From Zopfochytrium polystomum (lineage: Eukaryota > Chytridiomycota > Chytridiomycetes > Chytridiales > Chytridiaceae), in NCBI GenBank assembly GCA_025765615.1, contig JAIVFJ010000105.1:1-64000 (forward strand): a stretch of DNA of 64,000 bases, in the 5' to 3' direction. Position numbers and translations under genes: made by a program. Shown here one piece after another: positions 55,390-64,000 of the stretch; position 1 is the first letter of the stretch; each line of letters starts with the position of its first letter. Below the pieces are notes generated by a model. That model did no database searches. It was not told the origin of the DNA and saw only the letters and a program-made list of their open reading frames with translations.

Positions 55390-55428
<39 letters not shown>

Positions 55429-56265
55429 GAACGGGACAGCCACCGCCACACCAACGCAGTTTGTCTCTTCCGCCCCAAAAGCGGAAAGGCCCACGCGTGT
55501 GTTGAATTGAATCCCACCAGCCGTCCCCAAAGCCTTTGCAGTTTTTCGCAACTTGCTGTTCTTGTCATTTGTCCGATCGTCCGTCCGAGAGCGATGCGAT
55601 AAGCAAGGACTATTGGGGAACGCTCCGACGCCAGAAAAGGCCTTCCGACTGGGATTTATTTCTTCTATTTTTGTCCCGAAACAATATATCTTGTTTCATC
55701 CCCCCAACACGAAATCTTTGGCACAACTCGCTCTCCTCCGCTTTCCTCCGAAGAGAGGCCATTTGCGACAACTACGGCAGGCTTACGGAGCTGCGCGAGC
55801 GAGTCGTGGCGCCGCTGGCGGAAGCCGCTGCCGTCCAAGAGTATGCCGACGACAAAACAAACCGAGCGACCGCAACCGCAATCACCATCGCCTCACTGCC
55901 GGATTCCAACACCTTACCAGGGAGAGCTCTCCAGAGCAAGAAGAGACCAGCTTAGCAATCAAGTGATCCATCCTCATAATCGATCGAGCGAACGAGCGAT
56001 CCACCATCACACACCAGCAATCGTTCATCGAGGAATCGAACTGAAGCCATCCAACACTTCATCCAACACTTTAAGAAAGCGATCGTCTTCACCAGTCAGC
56101 TATACAGCCGCTGTTTTCAACCCCTCCTTGGCCGCCATCGATCACGTGATCTATTCTTTTTTTCAAAGTGACAACCTACAAGTCAAGAATCCAATCGCTT
56201 AGTATCCCAATTCCACTTCGTTCTCATCACTTTACCCCCTTAACAAACCTTTTCCCTGACACAAT
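55137..56265. other. No gene confirmed; GA run at 55376-55424
   Basis: A GA microsatellite and then an open frame at 55536-55955 with a codon-like segment (DNYGRLTELRERVVAPLAEA) but no recognisable domain or complete model. 55960-56265 is the leader of the Gag-like gene. Confidence 0.35.
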
Positions 56266-57544
56266 ATGAGCATCAAACTAGTCCACCAGGCCCTCAATAA
56301 CCCCATCTACTTTGACACATGGTACGAAGACGTACTTGGCTATCTCGCAAGGATGCACTTGCTACTGTTAGCCTTCGAGCAGTACGACGTGCCGGCGCAG
56401 CTGCCAGAAGCTGGAGCGAGTGCTGACGCTGCTACTGCTGCTGGAGCTGGCCCTGCTGCTGCCGGTGCAGGATTTGTCAACTGGACTGCTGCAGCACCCC
56501 CTGATGTGGAACGATCGGATGCCATGCGTATCCTCCCAGTATATGTACCCAACCACCCACAGTATGTCGGCTACTGGACCTTCAGTGACGACGGAACTGT
56601 CTTTCCTGGAACCTATGCGCAAAACAAGCTGGCTATGATGCACATTCGGAATCATGTTGGCAAAAACCTCAAGCAAAAGATTAGCGGCATCTACTTTGTC
56701 TTTGAGGCCCTTGCCGAACTCAAGCGCAAAGTCAGCCGTGTCGACCCTGCACAGGTTATGAACCTTATTGACAAGTTTAAGAAACTCCGCATTGGAGAGA
56801 AAGAAAGAATCGTGGACTTCCAGCAGAAATTTGAGATGCACTATGCATCCCTACAGCATGCCTGGGAACTCACTCCAATCGACATGCGCGACCAGATTGA
56901 CATAACCCTAAGTTTTCATTCTGCTGTTTCAAGAACAACAAATACTGGTTTCCCCAAGTCAACCACTATATGAGCAAGATTGATGACGGCACCATCACAG
57001 ACATCACTGGTCTGTTCGATTACCTGAAGATTATGGAGGCCTGCAACCGCAACCCTGAAGACTTCGTGGAGCCACCTGCCGAACCAGTGAACGAGGCAGC
57101 CCTACTCAGTGGTCCCCAAGGCGGACGGAACGATGGCCACTCCGACGTGCAGACAGGTCAGAGCGGCGTCATGCTTACTTTGACTCTTGTGAGAAGCAAC
57201 GCAGCAACCGTCGGGAGAGGCCTCGTAAGGAACGACCTGACCGAGGTGGTCGCCAGAACCAGGAGCAGTCTGATCGTCACCGCAGCCAGAGAGAGAGGAA
57301 CAGCAACAACAACCCACCTGCAGCATCAGCAACTGTTGACCAACAGCAACGAGATGCTTCAGTTGTTGACAGTGTTGTCGTCTGTCACCAGTGTGGCCTC
57401 AAGAACCACTATGCCAGAGACTGCCTTGCAAAGAAAGCAGATGCCCCAGTCGCCCTTGTTGCAGCCCTGGACACCTCACAGTCTCTCAGCGAGTATGAGA
57501 CTGAGTCTGACTACAGTGATTCAGGGGAGTCAAATTTTCAGTAG
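56266..57544 (+). pseudogene. Copia-type Gag with zinc knuckle, frame-broken, no pol
   Basis: The ATG at 56266 begins a Gag-like protein: WYEDVLGYLARMHLLLLAF, an Ala/Gly insert, then IRNHVGKNLKQKISGIYFVF, ALAELKRKV and ERIVDFQQKFEMHY, the typical UBN2/Copia Gag order. Near 56920 the frame changes and continues as FKNNKYWFPQVNHYMSKIDD. Near 57160 it changes again and runs through an Arg/Asn/Gln-rich stretch to a CCHC knuckle (57383-57424: CX2CX4HX4C) and an acidic Ser/Asp/Glu tail ending at TAG 57542-57544. No protease, integrase or reverse transcriptase follows. The dispersed repeat starts only 35 bp downstream. A decayed retroelement gag, or a former domesticated gag. Confidence 0.7.
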
Positions 57545-57579
57545 GCCCAAGGCCTCCACCTCAGGCGCCAAAAGAAAAC

Positions 57580-58356
57580 TGTGAGGACGACAGGCCGTCA
57601 AGCCTGTGACCTCAAATAAAAGAGTGTATACCCACTTTTTCACTGATAATTGTGAGGATTATCCACCTGTCTCAAAGCGCGTTATACACGCATTCGGCTT
57701 GAACTCTGCTGTATATATTATTATTTTATTATTACTGGTTGTCCACATAAGCCACCGACTGACACTTGTTGTCGCGCCTGCGTCACCTATCACTATTATT
57801 ATTTGTGCCATTATTATTATTATTATTCTGTACAATGGCTGCAGACCGAGTGAGTCAGTGTCTGCTCAACTGCTGGCATAGGGCTTCCTTGCTCAGTGGT
57901 TAGAGCGCTCCCTTCAATCGGGAAGGTGCCAAGTTCGAGACATGCAGACTGTTGGACTGCAAAGTCCAACACTGTCCAGCTAATAACCCGTCACTTTTGG
58001 AATGACTAAGGACTGAACCACTTCTGTGGGAGAAGTGCAAAGTCCAGATGCCCAGCTACCATGATGTAATGCCTCATATGAGTGGTATGAGAAGACAGGG
58101 CTTTTCTTTCTCTTTCTGTTGATGATTTTTACTTATTTTTTCATTTAGTATTTTCTTTTGTTTTGGCCCTTTTTCTTGTTTTATCTTTTATTTAGTTGTT
58201 TGTTTACTGTCTCTCTTTGTGTGTCTTCCTTTCTTTCTGTGGCTGTGGTGAGTGTCTTCTTGTCTGCACCAATCATTTCTTGCCAGTTCCTCCACCCCCC
58301 CCCCTCCACTCTGCTCTGGTGGCTGTCTGCCAAGAAATGGCCCCATGATTCTCTGA
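57580..58356 (+). repeat. Dispersed 1.1-kb repeat, copy 2, left part
   Basis: Matches the first two thirds of 6343-7477, starting TGTGAGGACGACAGGC right after a purine-rich AAAAGAAAAC. It contains the tRNA-like module at 57880-57951. Copy B of the Ty3/gypsy element interrupts it at TCTGA (58352-58356); the rest resumes at 63680. Confidence 0.78.
57880..57951 (+). repeat. tRNA-like module inside dispersed repeat, copy 2
   Basis: A-box-like TTGCTCAGTGGTTAGAGC, a CTCCC/GGGAA stem around TTCAATC, and B-box-like AAGTTCGAGAC. Partner of 6640-6712. Pol III promoter-like, not a functional tRNA. Confidence 0.55.
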
Positions 58357-58384
58357 TGTTATGAATCACCCTCTGGAAACCTCT

Positions 58385-58493
58385 GGAACCTTCTAGAACA
58401 TTCCTTCATGGAACCTTCTGGAACCTTCTGGAACCTTCTGGAACCTTCTAGAACATTCCTTCATGGAACCTTGTGGAACCTTCTGGAACCTTC
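58385..58493 (+). promoter_or_regulatory. Heat-shock-element-like GAA/TTC array in U3
   Basis: Runs of alternating GAA and TTC exactly 5 bp apart (GGAACCTTCTGGAACCTTCT pattern): four units, then ten, then six with one degenerate, about 20 in all. This is the nGAAnnTTCnnGAAn consensus bound by heat-shock factor trimers. It ends about 110 bp before the TATA box, an enhancer position. Equivalent arrays are in all five LTRs, with different unit numbers. Confidence 0.75.
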
Positions 58494-58603
58494 TTTGCTT
58501 TCCTGACTTGTCTTGTTGTCATTGGTATCATTGGTATCATTGTATTACTAATTGCTCTTTCTGGAACTTTCTTGGAGTCTTGACAAGGAACACTCTCAAA
58601 AGG

Positions 58604-58649
58604 TATAAAAGGGGGATGGGGGACCTGTCCCATCCCTCAAGTGAATTAT
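58604..58649 (+). promoter_or_regulatory. TATA box and predicted start of copy B transcript
   Basis: TATAAAA (58604-58610). The self-priming model places the RNA 5' end at AAGTGAATTAT (58639-58649), 35 nt downstream, which is a normal TATA-to-start distance. Confidence 0.65.
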
Positions 58650-58721
58650 TGTTTCCAATACAATCATCACTCCTCTCAGTTCCTTGTCTGCCTTGTCCTG
58701 TCCTGCCCTGTTCCTGACATC

Positions 58722-58732
58722 ATAATTCACTT
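58722..58732 (+). promoter_or_regulatory. Self-priming primer-binding site, copy B
   Basis: ATAATTCACTT begins two bases after the LTR and is the exact 11-nt complement of 58639-58649. Complementarity stops sharply on both sides (next pairs mismatch). Tf1 likewise uses the first 11 nt of its own mRNA. Confidence 0.78.
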
Positions 58733-58759
58733 CACCCTCTCCCACTACTCTCTGCCATC

Positions 58760-59683
58760 ATGTCTGACCCAAACAACACCTTCCCTGATGCAACTGCCTT
58801 CCAAGCCTTGATGGACCAATTACAAGCCCTCTCAAGACAGACGCACCAACTTCAAGAACAAGTCCTTCACCAGCAGCACCAGCTTCAACAACAACTTCAC
58901 CAACAAGAACATCAAGCTCTTCCCCTGCCTCAAGCCAACCAAGCAAGAGAGCCCAAGGTTCCCAGCCCTGACAAGTTCACTGGGCTGGCCAAAGACCTTA
59001 GGAACTTCATGGCCACTGTGGAGAATGTCATCCTTCTCCAACCTTCAAGATTTCCCAGTGAGCAAGTCAAGGTTCTTTTCACAAGCACCCTCCTGTCTGG
59101 TCAAGCTCAATCATGGTACAGATCTCTCCCAAGCACACCCACCACCCTGCAAGAGCTCTGGGAGGGGCTGGAAGCTACCTTTGGTGACCCCTACGCATCT
59201 TGGACAGCAAGATCCAAGCTCAAGCATATCAAGCAAGGAAAGCAATCTTGTGTGGCCTACACCAACCAATTCAAGCAACTAGCCAGAGACTCTGGATACA
59301 ATGATGCAGCTCTGATGGAGCTGTACCATGATGGTCTCCATGAGTCTATCCAAGACATGCTCTCCCAGTCTCTGCACATCCCTGAGACCTTGGAAGAGTA
59401 CATTCTCCTTGCCATCAAGATTGACAACAGACTCTACTCCAAGAGGCTGAAGCAAAGACAAGTAGGAACTACATCAAGACCTACCCCAGTTCCTCAAGCT
59501 CTTACAGTTCCTGAACCCATGCAAGTGGATGCAGTTGAGACACTTCCTAAGGGTCCTCTGAGCCAAGAGGAGAAAACAAGGAGGGCCCAGCAGGGACTGT
59601 GTTTTTACTGTGGCTCCAAGGAGCATGCTGTCAAGGACTGCCCAAGGAAGAAGCACCCAAACTCCCAGGTCCAGGCTCACTGA
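58760..59683 (+). CDS. Gag polyprotein of copy B
   Basis: 307 residues from the ATG at 58760. It forms the virus-like particle that packages element RNA. Residues 20-60 are a Gln/His/Leu-rich helix (QTHQLQEQVLHQQHQLQ) likely to be coiled coil. The capsid region follows (KFTGLAKDLRNFMATVENV; AQSWYRSLPSTPTTLQELW; YNDAALMELYHDGLHESIQD), as in the retrotrans_gag family. A single CCHC zinc knuckle (CFYCGSKEHAVKDC, residues 281-294) binds RNA. The stop at 59681-59683 overlaps pol, which lies one base back. Confidence 0.92.
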   Translation: MSDPNNTFPDATAFQALMDQLQALSRQTHQLQEQVLHQQHQLQQQLHQQEHQALPLPQANQAREPKVPSPDKFTGLAKDLRNFMATVENVILLQPSRFPSEQVKVLFTSTLLSGQAQSWYRSLPSTPTTLQELWEGLEATFGDPYASWTARSKLKHIKQGKQSCVAYTNQFKQLARDSGYNDAALMELYHDGLHESIQDMLSQSLHIPETLEEYILLAIKIDNRLYSKRLKQRQVGTTSRPTPVPQALTVPEPMQVDAVETLPKGPLSQEEKTRRAQQGLCFYCGSKEHAVKDCPRKKHPNSQVQAH

Positions 59684-62600
59684 GGGGCAATTCCCTGGAC
59701 CCTCCTCCAAGCTGCCCCTGTTTCATCACCACCACCAGCACCACCAACACCTCAGATTCCAAGCCCCACCAACTCACCATGGATGTCAAGATTCAACTCT
59801 CACCCAAGTCAACCATCACAACCAAGGCCCTTATAGACTCTGGATCATCCTGCAACATCATTGATGCCACCCTTGCCAAGTCTCGTGCCATTCCTACAAT
59901 CAAGAAATCCACACCCCTCAAGGTCCACTTTGCCAATCATGCTCTGTTCAAGGAAATCAGCCATGAAACCAAGCTAAACCTCCACATCCAAGACTTTCCA
60001 CCATCCATGGTCAATCTGGAAGTATTGGATCTTGGCTCACCCACATTCTCTGTCATCCTGGGATTACCATGGCTGCAAGCCCAGAACCCTGCCATTGATT
60101 GGGTCACTGGTCAAGTCCAACCTCCACCAATTGGAACAGTCACCCAAAACTCAAGTCAAGCCCCCAAGTCTCATGCTCTCAAGCCCTTGATTCAAGATTC
60201 ACAGCCAGCCAAGACTCCAGTTCCACAGTTCACAGTTCACAGTCAAGATTCAAGTAGAGCTCATAGAGCTCACAGTCATGGCCATGACTCTTGTTCACAG
60301 AACCCACAGTCAAAGATTCAAGTACCACAGTTCACAGTCCACATTCAAGATTCAAGTTCCACAGCTCACAGTCTTTGCCAAGAACAGAACTCTCAGTCAA
60401 AGATTCAAGAATCACAGTTCCCAGTCAAGAATTCAAGCCCCACTGCTGAGGAGCACGACAACCTGGACCCATCAGACCTTTTGCTGGCATCCAAGCTACC
60501 AAAAGAATATCTCCCTTATGCTGATGTGTTTTCCAAGACCAAGGCAGACCTGCTACCAGCTCAGAGGCCTTATGACTGTGAAATCCCACTCAAGGATGAA
60601 ACTTGCAGCCCACCTTTCAAGCCACTGTACCACCTCTCTCCACCAGAAGCCAAGGCCCTCCAAGAATACATTGAAGAAATGCTGAACAAGGGATTCATCC
60701 AACCTTCCAAGTCACCAGCTGGAGCTCCCATCTTTTTTGTCAAGAAGAAGGATGGGGGACTGAGACCCTGTGTGGACTACAGAGATCTCAATGAGATGAC
60801 AGTCAAGAACCGCTATCCACTGCCTCTCATCTCTGAATTACTGGACAAACTGAGCCATGCAAGGATATTTTCCAAGATTGACCTCAGAGGTGCCTACAAT
60901 TTGGTCAGAATTAAGCCCCAGGATCAATGGAAGACTGCCTTCAGATGCAAATATGGTCACTTTGAGTACTTGGTTATGCCCTTTGGACTTACCAATGCTC
61001 CAGCTATTTTCCAAGGCATGATGAATGACATCTTCAGGGATATTCTGGACCTTTTTGTCATTGTCTACCTGGATGATATCCTGGTATTTTCATCTGACAC
61101 TGCAAGCCATATGGGACATGTCAAGACTGTCTTGGAGAGACTCAGACAGCATCACCTCTATGCAAAGCTGGAGAAGTGTGAATTCCACAAGACCTCCATT
61201 GAGTTTTTGGGGTTCATTGTGTCTGACAAAGGGATCTCCATGGCACCAGACAAGATCCAAACTATTCTTGAATGGAAGGCTCCAAATTCCATCAAGGATG
61301 TTCAAAGCTTCCTTGGATTTTGCAACTTCTACAGAACCTTCATTGCCAACTATTCTGCCATAGCCAAGCCTCTCACTGATCTCACCAAGAAGACCACCAA
61401 GTTTGAATGGACCCCAGCAGCAGAGCAAGCCTGGCTAGCTCTTAAGACAGCAACCACAAGTGCACCACTCCTTAAGCATGTGGATCCCTTGCTTCCCTTC
61501 ACCTTGGAAACTGATGCCTCAGACTATGCCCTTGGCGCTGTTCTGTCCCAGCCAAGCTCTCAGGAACCCTCTGCTCCTCTGCATCCAGTGGCATATTACT
61601 CCAGGAAGCTGAACAGTGCTGAGTGTAACTACACAGTCCATGACAAGGAGTTGCTTGCAATTGTGGAAGCATTCAAATTCTGGAGACACTACTTGGCTGG
61701 TTCTAAAGGCATCTCTGTCTATTCTGATCACAAGAACCTCACCTTCTTCAGGGCAAGGAGGTTGCTCAAGCAGAGGCATGCCAGGTGGGCTGAACTGCTC
61801 TCTGAGTATGACTTTAAGCTGTGCTATTCTCCTGGCCACCTTAACACTGTGGCTGATGCCCTGTCAAGAAGAACAGACCTTGCACCTGAAGGGGGAGATG
61901 GTTTCACCCCACCATCCAAGACACACCTTTCATTGCTTCCTGACAGTGTGTGGGCCCATGCTATTTCCAAGGACCCCAAGCCTCACAAGATTCAAATCAG
62001 CCAAGAAGAGGAAAAACTTGAGATACTCAAGACAAGGCATGATGCAGCAACAGCTGGACACCCAGGAGAGCACAAGACCTATGAGCTTGTTTCCAGAGAC
62101 TTCTACTGGCCAGGCATGAGGAAGTACATCAAGGACTATGTCAGCAGCTGTGAAACCTGTCAAAGAAACAAGTCCAGCAGACACAAGCCCTATGGACTTC
62201 TGGAGCCCCTCCCAATTGCCATCAGCCCTTGGTCATCAATATCCATGGACTTCATTGTGAAACTGCCCCCATCCCATGGATTTGACTCTATCCTTGTTGT
62301 CATCTGCAGAAGGACAAAGTTGGCCCATTTCATCCCCTGCACTGAGAATATAGATGCACAAGGAACAGCAGACCTGTTTTTGCAGCACATATTCAGGCTC
62401 CATGGGCTGCCTCAGTCAATCGTCAGTGACAGAGGACCACAGTTCAGATCTCAATTTTGGAAAGCACTCACAGCAGCCCTTGGAATCAAGTCTCAACTGT
62501 CAACTGCTTATCACCCTCAGACTGATGGACAAACAGAAAGAACAAACCAGACTCTGGAGCAGTATTTGAGGTGCTATGTCAGCTATCAACAGGATGATTG

Positions 62601-63306
62601 GCCCACCCTCCTTCCACTGGCAGAATTTGCTCTCAACAATTCTCTCCACTCAAGCACCCAGCTATCTCCTTTCTTTGCAACCTATGGCTTCAATCCAAGA
62701 GGAGATCTTCTGGGACAAGAGACCCTATCCAATGTCCAAGCTCCTGCTGCGGCTTCACACTTACATAAGCTCAAGATCATCAACTCCTTCCTGGACTCCA
62801 CCCTGAAGCAAGCCCAAGAAGATGCCTCAAGATTTGCCAACACTCACAGAATGGACCATGACCTTGCTGTGGGTCAGCAAGTTTGGCTTCTGAGGAAGAA
62901 CTTGCAGACCAAAAGACCAAGTCCCAAGCTAGACAACCTCAAGTTGGGACCTTTCAAGATCTTGGAGCAAATCAATCCAGTCACCTTCAAGCTGGATCTC
63001 CCTGCATCCATGAAGATCCACCCAGTTTTCCATGTCAGCCTTTTAGAGAAGTTTGTGGCCAATTCCATTCCAGGCAGAGTTGTTCCTCCTCCTCCTCCAG
63101 TTGAGGTAGAAGGTGAAGAGGAATTTGAGGTTGAACAAATCTTGGATGCCAAGTGGTTTGGAAGGACACTCAAGTTCCTTGTTAAGTGGAAAGGTTACTC
63201 AGATGCTGACAACACCTGGGAGCCTGAGTCAAACCTCACTCACTGCCTAAGACCTTCTGCTCGAGTTCAAGACCAGGTACCCCACCAAGTTGCAGAAGAG
63301 GCCTAA
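59599..63306 (+). CDS. Pol polyprotein of copy B: PR-RT-RH-IN-chromodomain
   Basis: 1235 codons from the first open codon; translation probably enters by a -1 shift at 59656-59662. In order: aspartic protease (ALIDSGSSCNIID, about residues 77-89); reverse transcriptase (DYRDLNEMTVKNRYPLPLI; YLDD near 490-493); RNase H (TDASDYALG near 640; YSDHKNLTFF); integrase with HHCC zinc module (HPGEHKTYEL...CETCQ) and catalytic D, D, E with exactly 35 residues between the second D and E (SDRGPQF...GQTER, about 884, 944, 980); GPY/F-like module (LGPFKILEQINPVTFKLDLP); and chromodomain near 1174-1217 (VEQILDAKWFG, FLVKWKGYSDADNTWEP). Chromodomains can steer integration to modified histones. One extra T near 63248 shifts the last 20 residues relative to copy A. 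Confidence 0.93.
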   Translation: MFLLWLQGACCQGLPKEEAPKLPGPGSLRGNSLDPPPSCPCFITTTSTTNTSDSKPHQLTMDVKIQLSPKSTITTKALIDSGSSCNIIDATLAKSRAIPTIKKSTPLKVHFANHALFKEISHETKLNLHIQDFPPSMVNLEVLDLGSPTFSVILGLPWLQAQNPAIDWVTGQVQPPPIGTVTQNSSQAPKSHALKPLIQDSQPAKTPVPQFTVHSQDSSRAHRAHSHGHDSCSQNPQSKIQVPQFTVHIQDSSSTAHSLCQEQNSQSKIQESQFPVKNSSPTAEEHDNLDPSDLLLASKLPKEYLPYADVFSKTKADLLPAQRPYDCEIPLKDETCSPPFKPLYHLSPPEAKALQEYIEEMLNKGFIQPSKSPAGAPIFFVKKKDGGLRPCVDYRDLNEMTVKNRYPLPLISELLDKLSHARIFSKIDLRGAYNLVRIKPQDQWKTAFRCKYGHFEYLVMPFGLTNAPAIFQGMMNDIFRDILDLFVIVYLDDILVFSSDTASHMGHVKTVLERLRQHHLYAKLEKCEFHKTSIEFLGFIVSDKGISMAPDKIQTILEWKAPNSIKDVQSFLGFCNFYRTFIANYSAIAKPLTDLTKKTTKFEWTPAAEQAWLALKTATTSAPLLKHVDPLLPFTLETDASDYALGAVLSQPSSQEPSAPLHPVAYYSRKLNSAECNYTVHDKELLAIVEAFKFWRHYLAGSKGISVYSDHKNLTFFRARRLLKQRHARWAELLSEYDFKLCYSPGHLNTVADALSRRTDLAPEGGDGFTPPSKTHLSLLPDSVWAHAISKDPKPHKIQISQEEEKLEILKTRHDAATAGHPGEHKTYELVSRDFYWPGMRKYIKDYVSSCETCQRNKSSRHKPYGLLEPLPIAISPWSSISMDFIVKLPPSHGFDSILVVICRRTKLAHFIPCTENIDAQGTADLFLQHIFRLHGLPQSIVSDRGPQFRSQFWKALTAALGIKSQLSTAYHPQTDGQTERTNQTLEQYLRCYVSYQQDDWPTLLPLAEFALNNSLHSSTQLSPFFATYGFNPRGDLLGQETLSNVQAPAAASHLHKLKIINSFLDSTLKQAQEDASRFANTHRMDHDLAVGQQVWLLRKNLQTKRPSPKLDNLKLGPFKILEQINPVTFKLDLPASMKIHPVFHVSLLEKFVANSIPGRVVPPPPPVEVEGEEEFEVEQILDAKWFGRTLKFLVKWKGYSDADNTWEPESNLTHCLRPSARVQDQVPHQVAEEA
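59656..59662 (+). promoter_or_regulatory. -1 ribosomal frameshift slippery site (C CCA AAC)
   Basis: In the Gag frame the codons are CAC CCA AAC, giving the heptamer C_CCA_AAC, a fit to X_XXY_YYZ. It lies 18 bases before the Gag stop codon and inside the gag/pol overlap. Slipping back one base reads straight into pol (AAA CTC CCA). Copy A has deleted it. Confidence 0.65.
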
Positions 63307-63319
63307 AAGGGGGAGATGA
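63305..63319 (+). promoter_or_regulatory. Polypurine tract of copy B
   Basis: AAAAGGGGGAGATGA directly abuts the 3' LTR, the usual primer for plus-strand DNA. One T interrupts it. The same sequence precedes the 3' LTR of copy A. Confidence 0.8.
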
Positions 63320-63679
63320 TGTTATGAATCACCCTCTGGAAACCTCTGGAACCTTCTAGAACATTCCTTCATGGAACCTTCTGGAACCTTCTGGAACCTT
63401 CTAGAACATTCTATGAACCTTCATGGAACCTTGTGGAACCTTCTGGAACCTTCTTTGCTTTCCTGACTTGTCTTGTTGTCATTGGTATCATTGGTATCAT
63501 TGTATTACTAATTGCTCTTTCTGGAACTTTCTTGGAGTCTTGACAAGGAACACTCTCAAAAGGTATAAAAGGGGGATGGGGGACCTGTCCCATCCCTCAA
63601 GTGAATTATTGTTTCCAATACAATCATCACTCCTCTCAGTTCCTTGTCTGCCTTGTCCTGTCCTGCCCTGTTCCTGACA
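63320..63679 (+). repeat. 3' LTR of copy B
   Basis: 360 bp, the same ends and TATA region as the 5' LTR but a rearranged GAA/TTC array (CTATGAACC variant near 63411-63420). LTR differences mean the element is older than copy A, or that the array has changed since insertion. Confidence 0.94.
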
Positions 63680-64000
63680 TCTGAGCTGTCTCTCTTTGTT
63701 GATGGCTCAGCCCCATTTGGTGAATCACCCACCCCTTCTGTTCTTTACTGTTTTATTTATTGTTTTGCTGTTTTGTATGTGTTTTCCCTCCTTTTTCCTC
63801 TCCTCCCTGTGATTCCAACCCTCTCCTATTTAAACTGCTGCCCCCCCTTCTTGTTGACTGTGAGAACTGTACCTGAAGTCCCTTGCCTGCCCTTTTCTTC
63901 CTTACTGTGTGTATGAGCTGGGGGTGGCAGTCCCCTGGTGTGTGACAGGAGGTTGGAGTCCTCTTGGCCATCATGGCAGTGTGCTGGGTTCAATCCCCAG
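63680..64000 (+). repeat. Dispersed 1.1-kb repeat, copy 2, right part (runs off window)
   Basis: Continues the repeat after the Ty3/gypsy insertion: GATGGCTCAGCCCCATT, TTTATTGTTTTG, TCCAACCCTCTCCTATTTAA and the final tRNA-like arm CTGGGTTCAATCCCCAG. Parallels 7137-7477. No gene. Confidence 0.8.

Larger units (their letters stand above)
58357..58719 (+). repeat. 5' LTR of copy B
   Basis: 363 bp, TGTTATGAATCACC...TTCCTGACA. U3 holds the GAA/TTC arrays, TATAAAA at 58604-58610, and an 8-bp palindrome (GGGATGGG...CCCATCCC) between TATA and the predicted start. It differs from the 3' LTR mainly in the pentamer array. Confidence 0.95.
58357..63679 (+). mobile_element. Ty3/gypsy chromovirus, copy B, near-complete
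   Basis: 5323 bp with LTRs 58357-58719 and 63320-63679, a perfect TCTGA duplication (58352-58356 and 63680-63684), primer site, gag, pol with chromodomain and a purine tract. It is inserted cleanly into copy 2 of the dispersed repeat: removing the element and one TCTGA restores the order seen at 7137-7150. Pol has one C-terminal frameshift after the chromodomain relative to copy A. Enzymatic domains look whole. Very similar in sequence to copy A, so both belong to a recently active family. Confidence 0.96.

Noticed and set aside
58593..58636. GGGATGGG...CCCATCCC palindrome in the LTR as a terminator
   Set aside because: It lies between TATA and the predicted start, so it is more likely a promoter element than a terminator.

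Overview
The window looks like nuclear DNA of an early-diverging, probably zoosporic (chytrid-like) fungus. Signs of this are short GT-AG introns (about 44-170 nt), GC-rich coding DNA, a Frizzled/Smoothened-like seven-helix receptor of a type I know from non-Dikarya fungi, a PAQR/Izh-type receptor, and Ty3/gypsy chromoviruses. The taxonomic placement is inference.

Layout. 1-10 kb is repeat-rich. It holds a defective Ty3/gypsy element on the minus strand (278-4806), a solo LTR (8773-9080), a 1.1-kb dispersed repeat with tRNA-like modules (6343-7477) and a string of tRNA genes or tRNA-like sequences. 11.3-13.4 kb carries an F-box/WD40 gene whose tail is duplicated and decayed. 16.7-22.8 kb is a cluster of small secreted proteins: a Lys/Gly/Ala 11-residue-repeat peptide and several His-, Asp/Glu- or Gly-rich proteins. 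24.0 kb has a clean tRNA-His. 25.1-31.1 kb is one long gene (arrestin-like start, long Gln/Pro/Ser-rich middle, SH3 end) broken by several small frame changes. 32.4-39.7 kb has a GNAT acetyltransferase, the Frizzled-like receptor and the PAQR receptor. 41-43.2 kb has an unrecognised polytopic membrane protein with an inverted decayed copy beside it. 46.3 kb has an unrecognised 338-residue protein. 48.6-53.9 kb has two tandem secreted LEA14/DUF3712-like paralogues. 56.3-57.5 kb has a decayed Copia-type Gag. 57.6-64 kb is a second copy of the dispersed repeat, split by a near-intact Ty3/gypsy element (58357-63679).

The strongest biology is in the Ty3/gypsy family. Each complete copy has a 5-bp target duplication. 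The sequence next to the 5' LTR is an 11-nt complement of the predicted transcript 5' end, which fits Tf1/sushi-type self-priming rather than tRNA priming. The U3 region is packed with alternating GAA/TTC pentamers that match heat-shock elements. Gag and pol are joined by a -1 shift with a canonical slippery heptamer, and pol ends in a chromodomain.

Several cellular genes need one-base frame changes to be read through. Either the assembly has indel errors or these genes are decaying. Gene models here should be treated as provisional.
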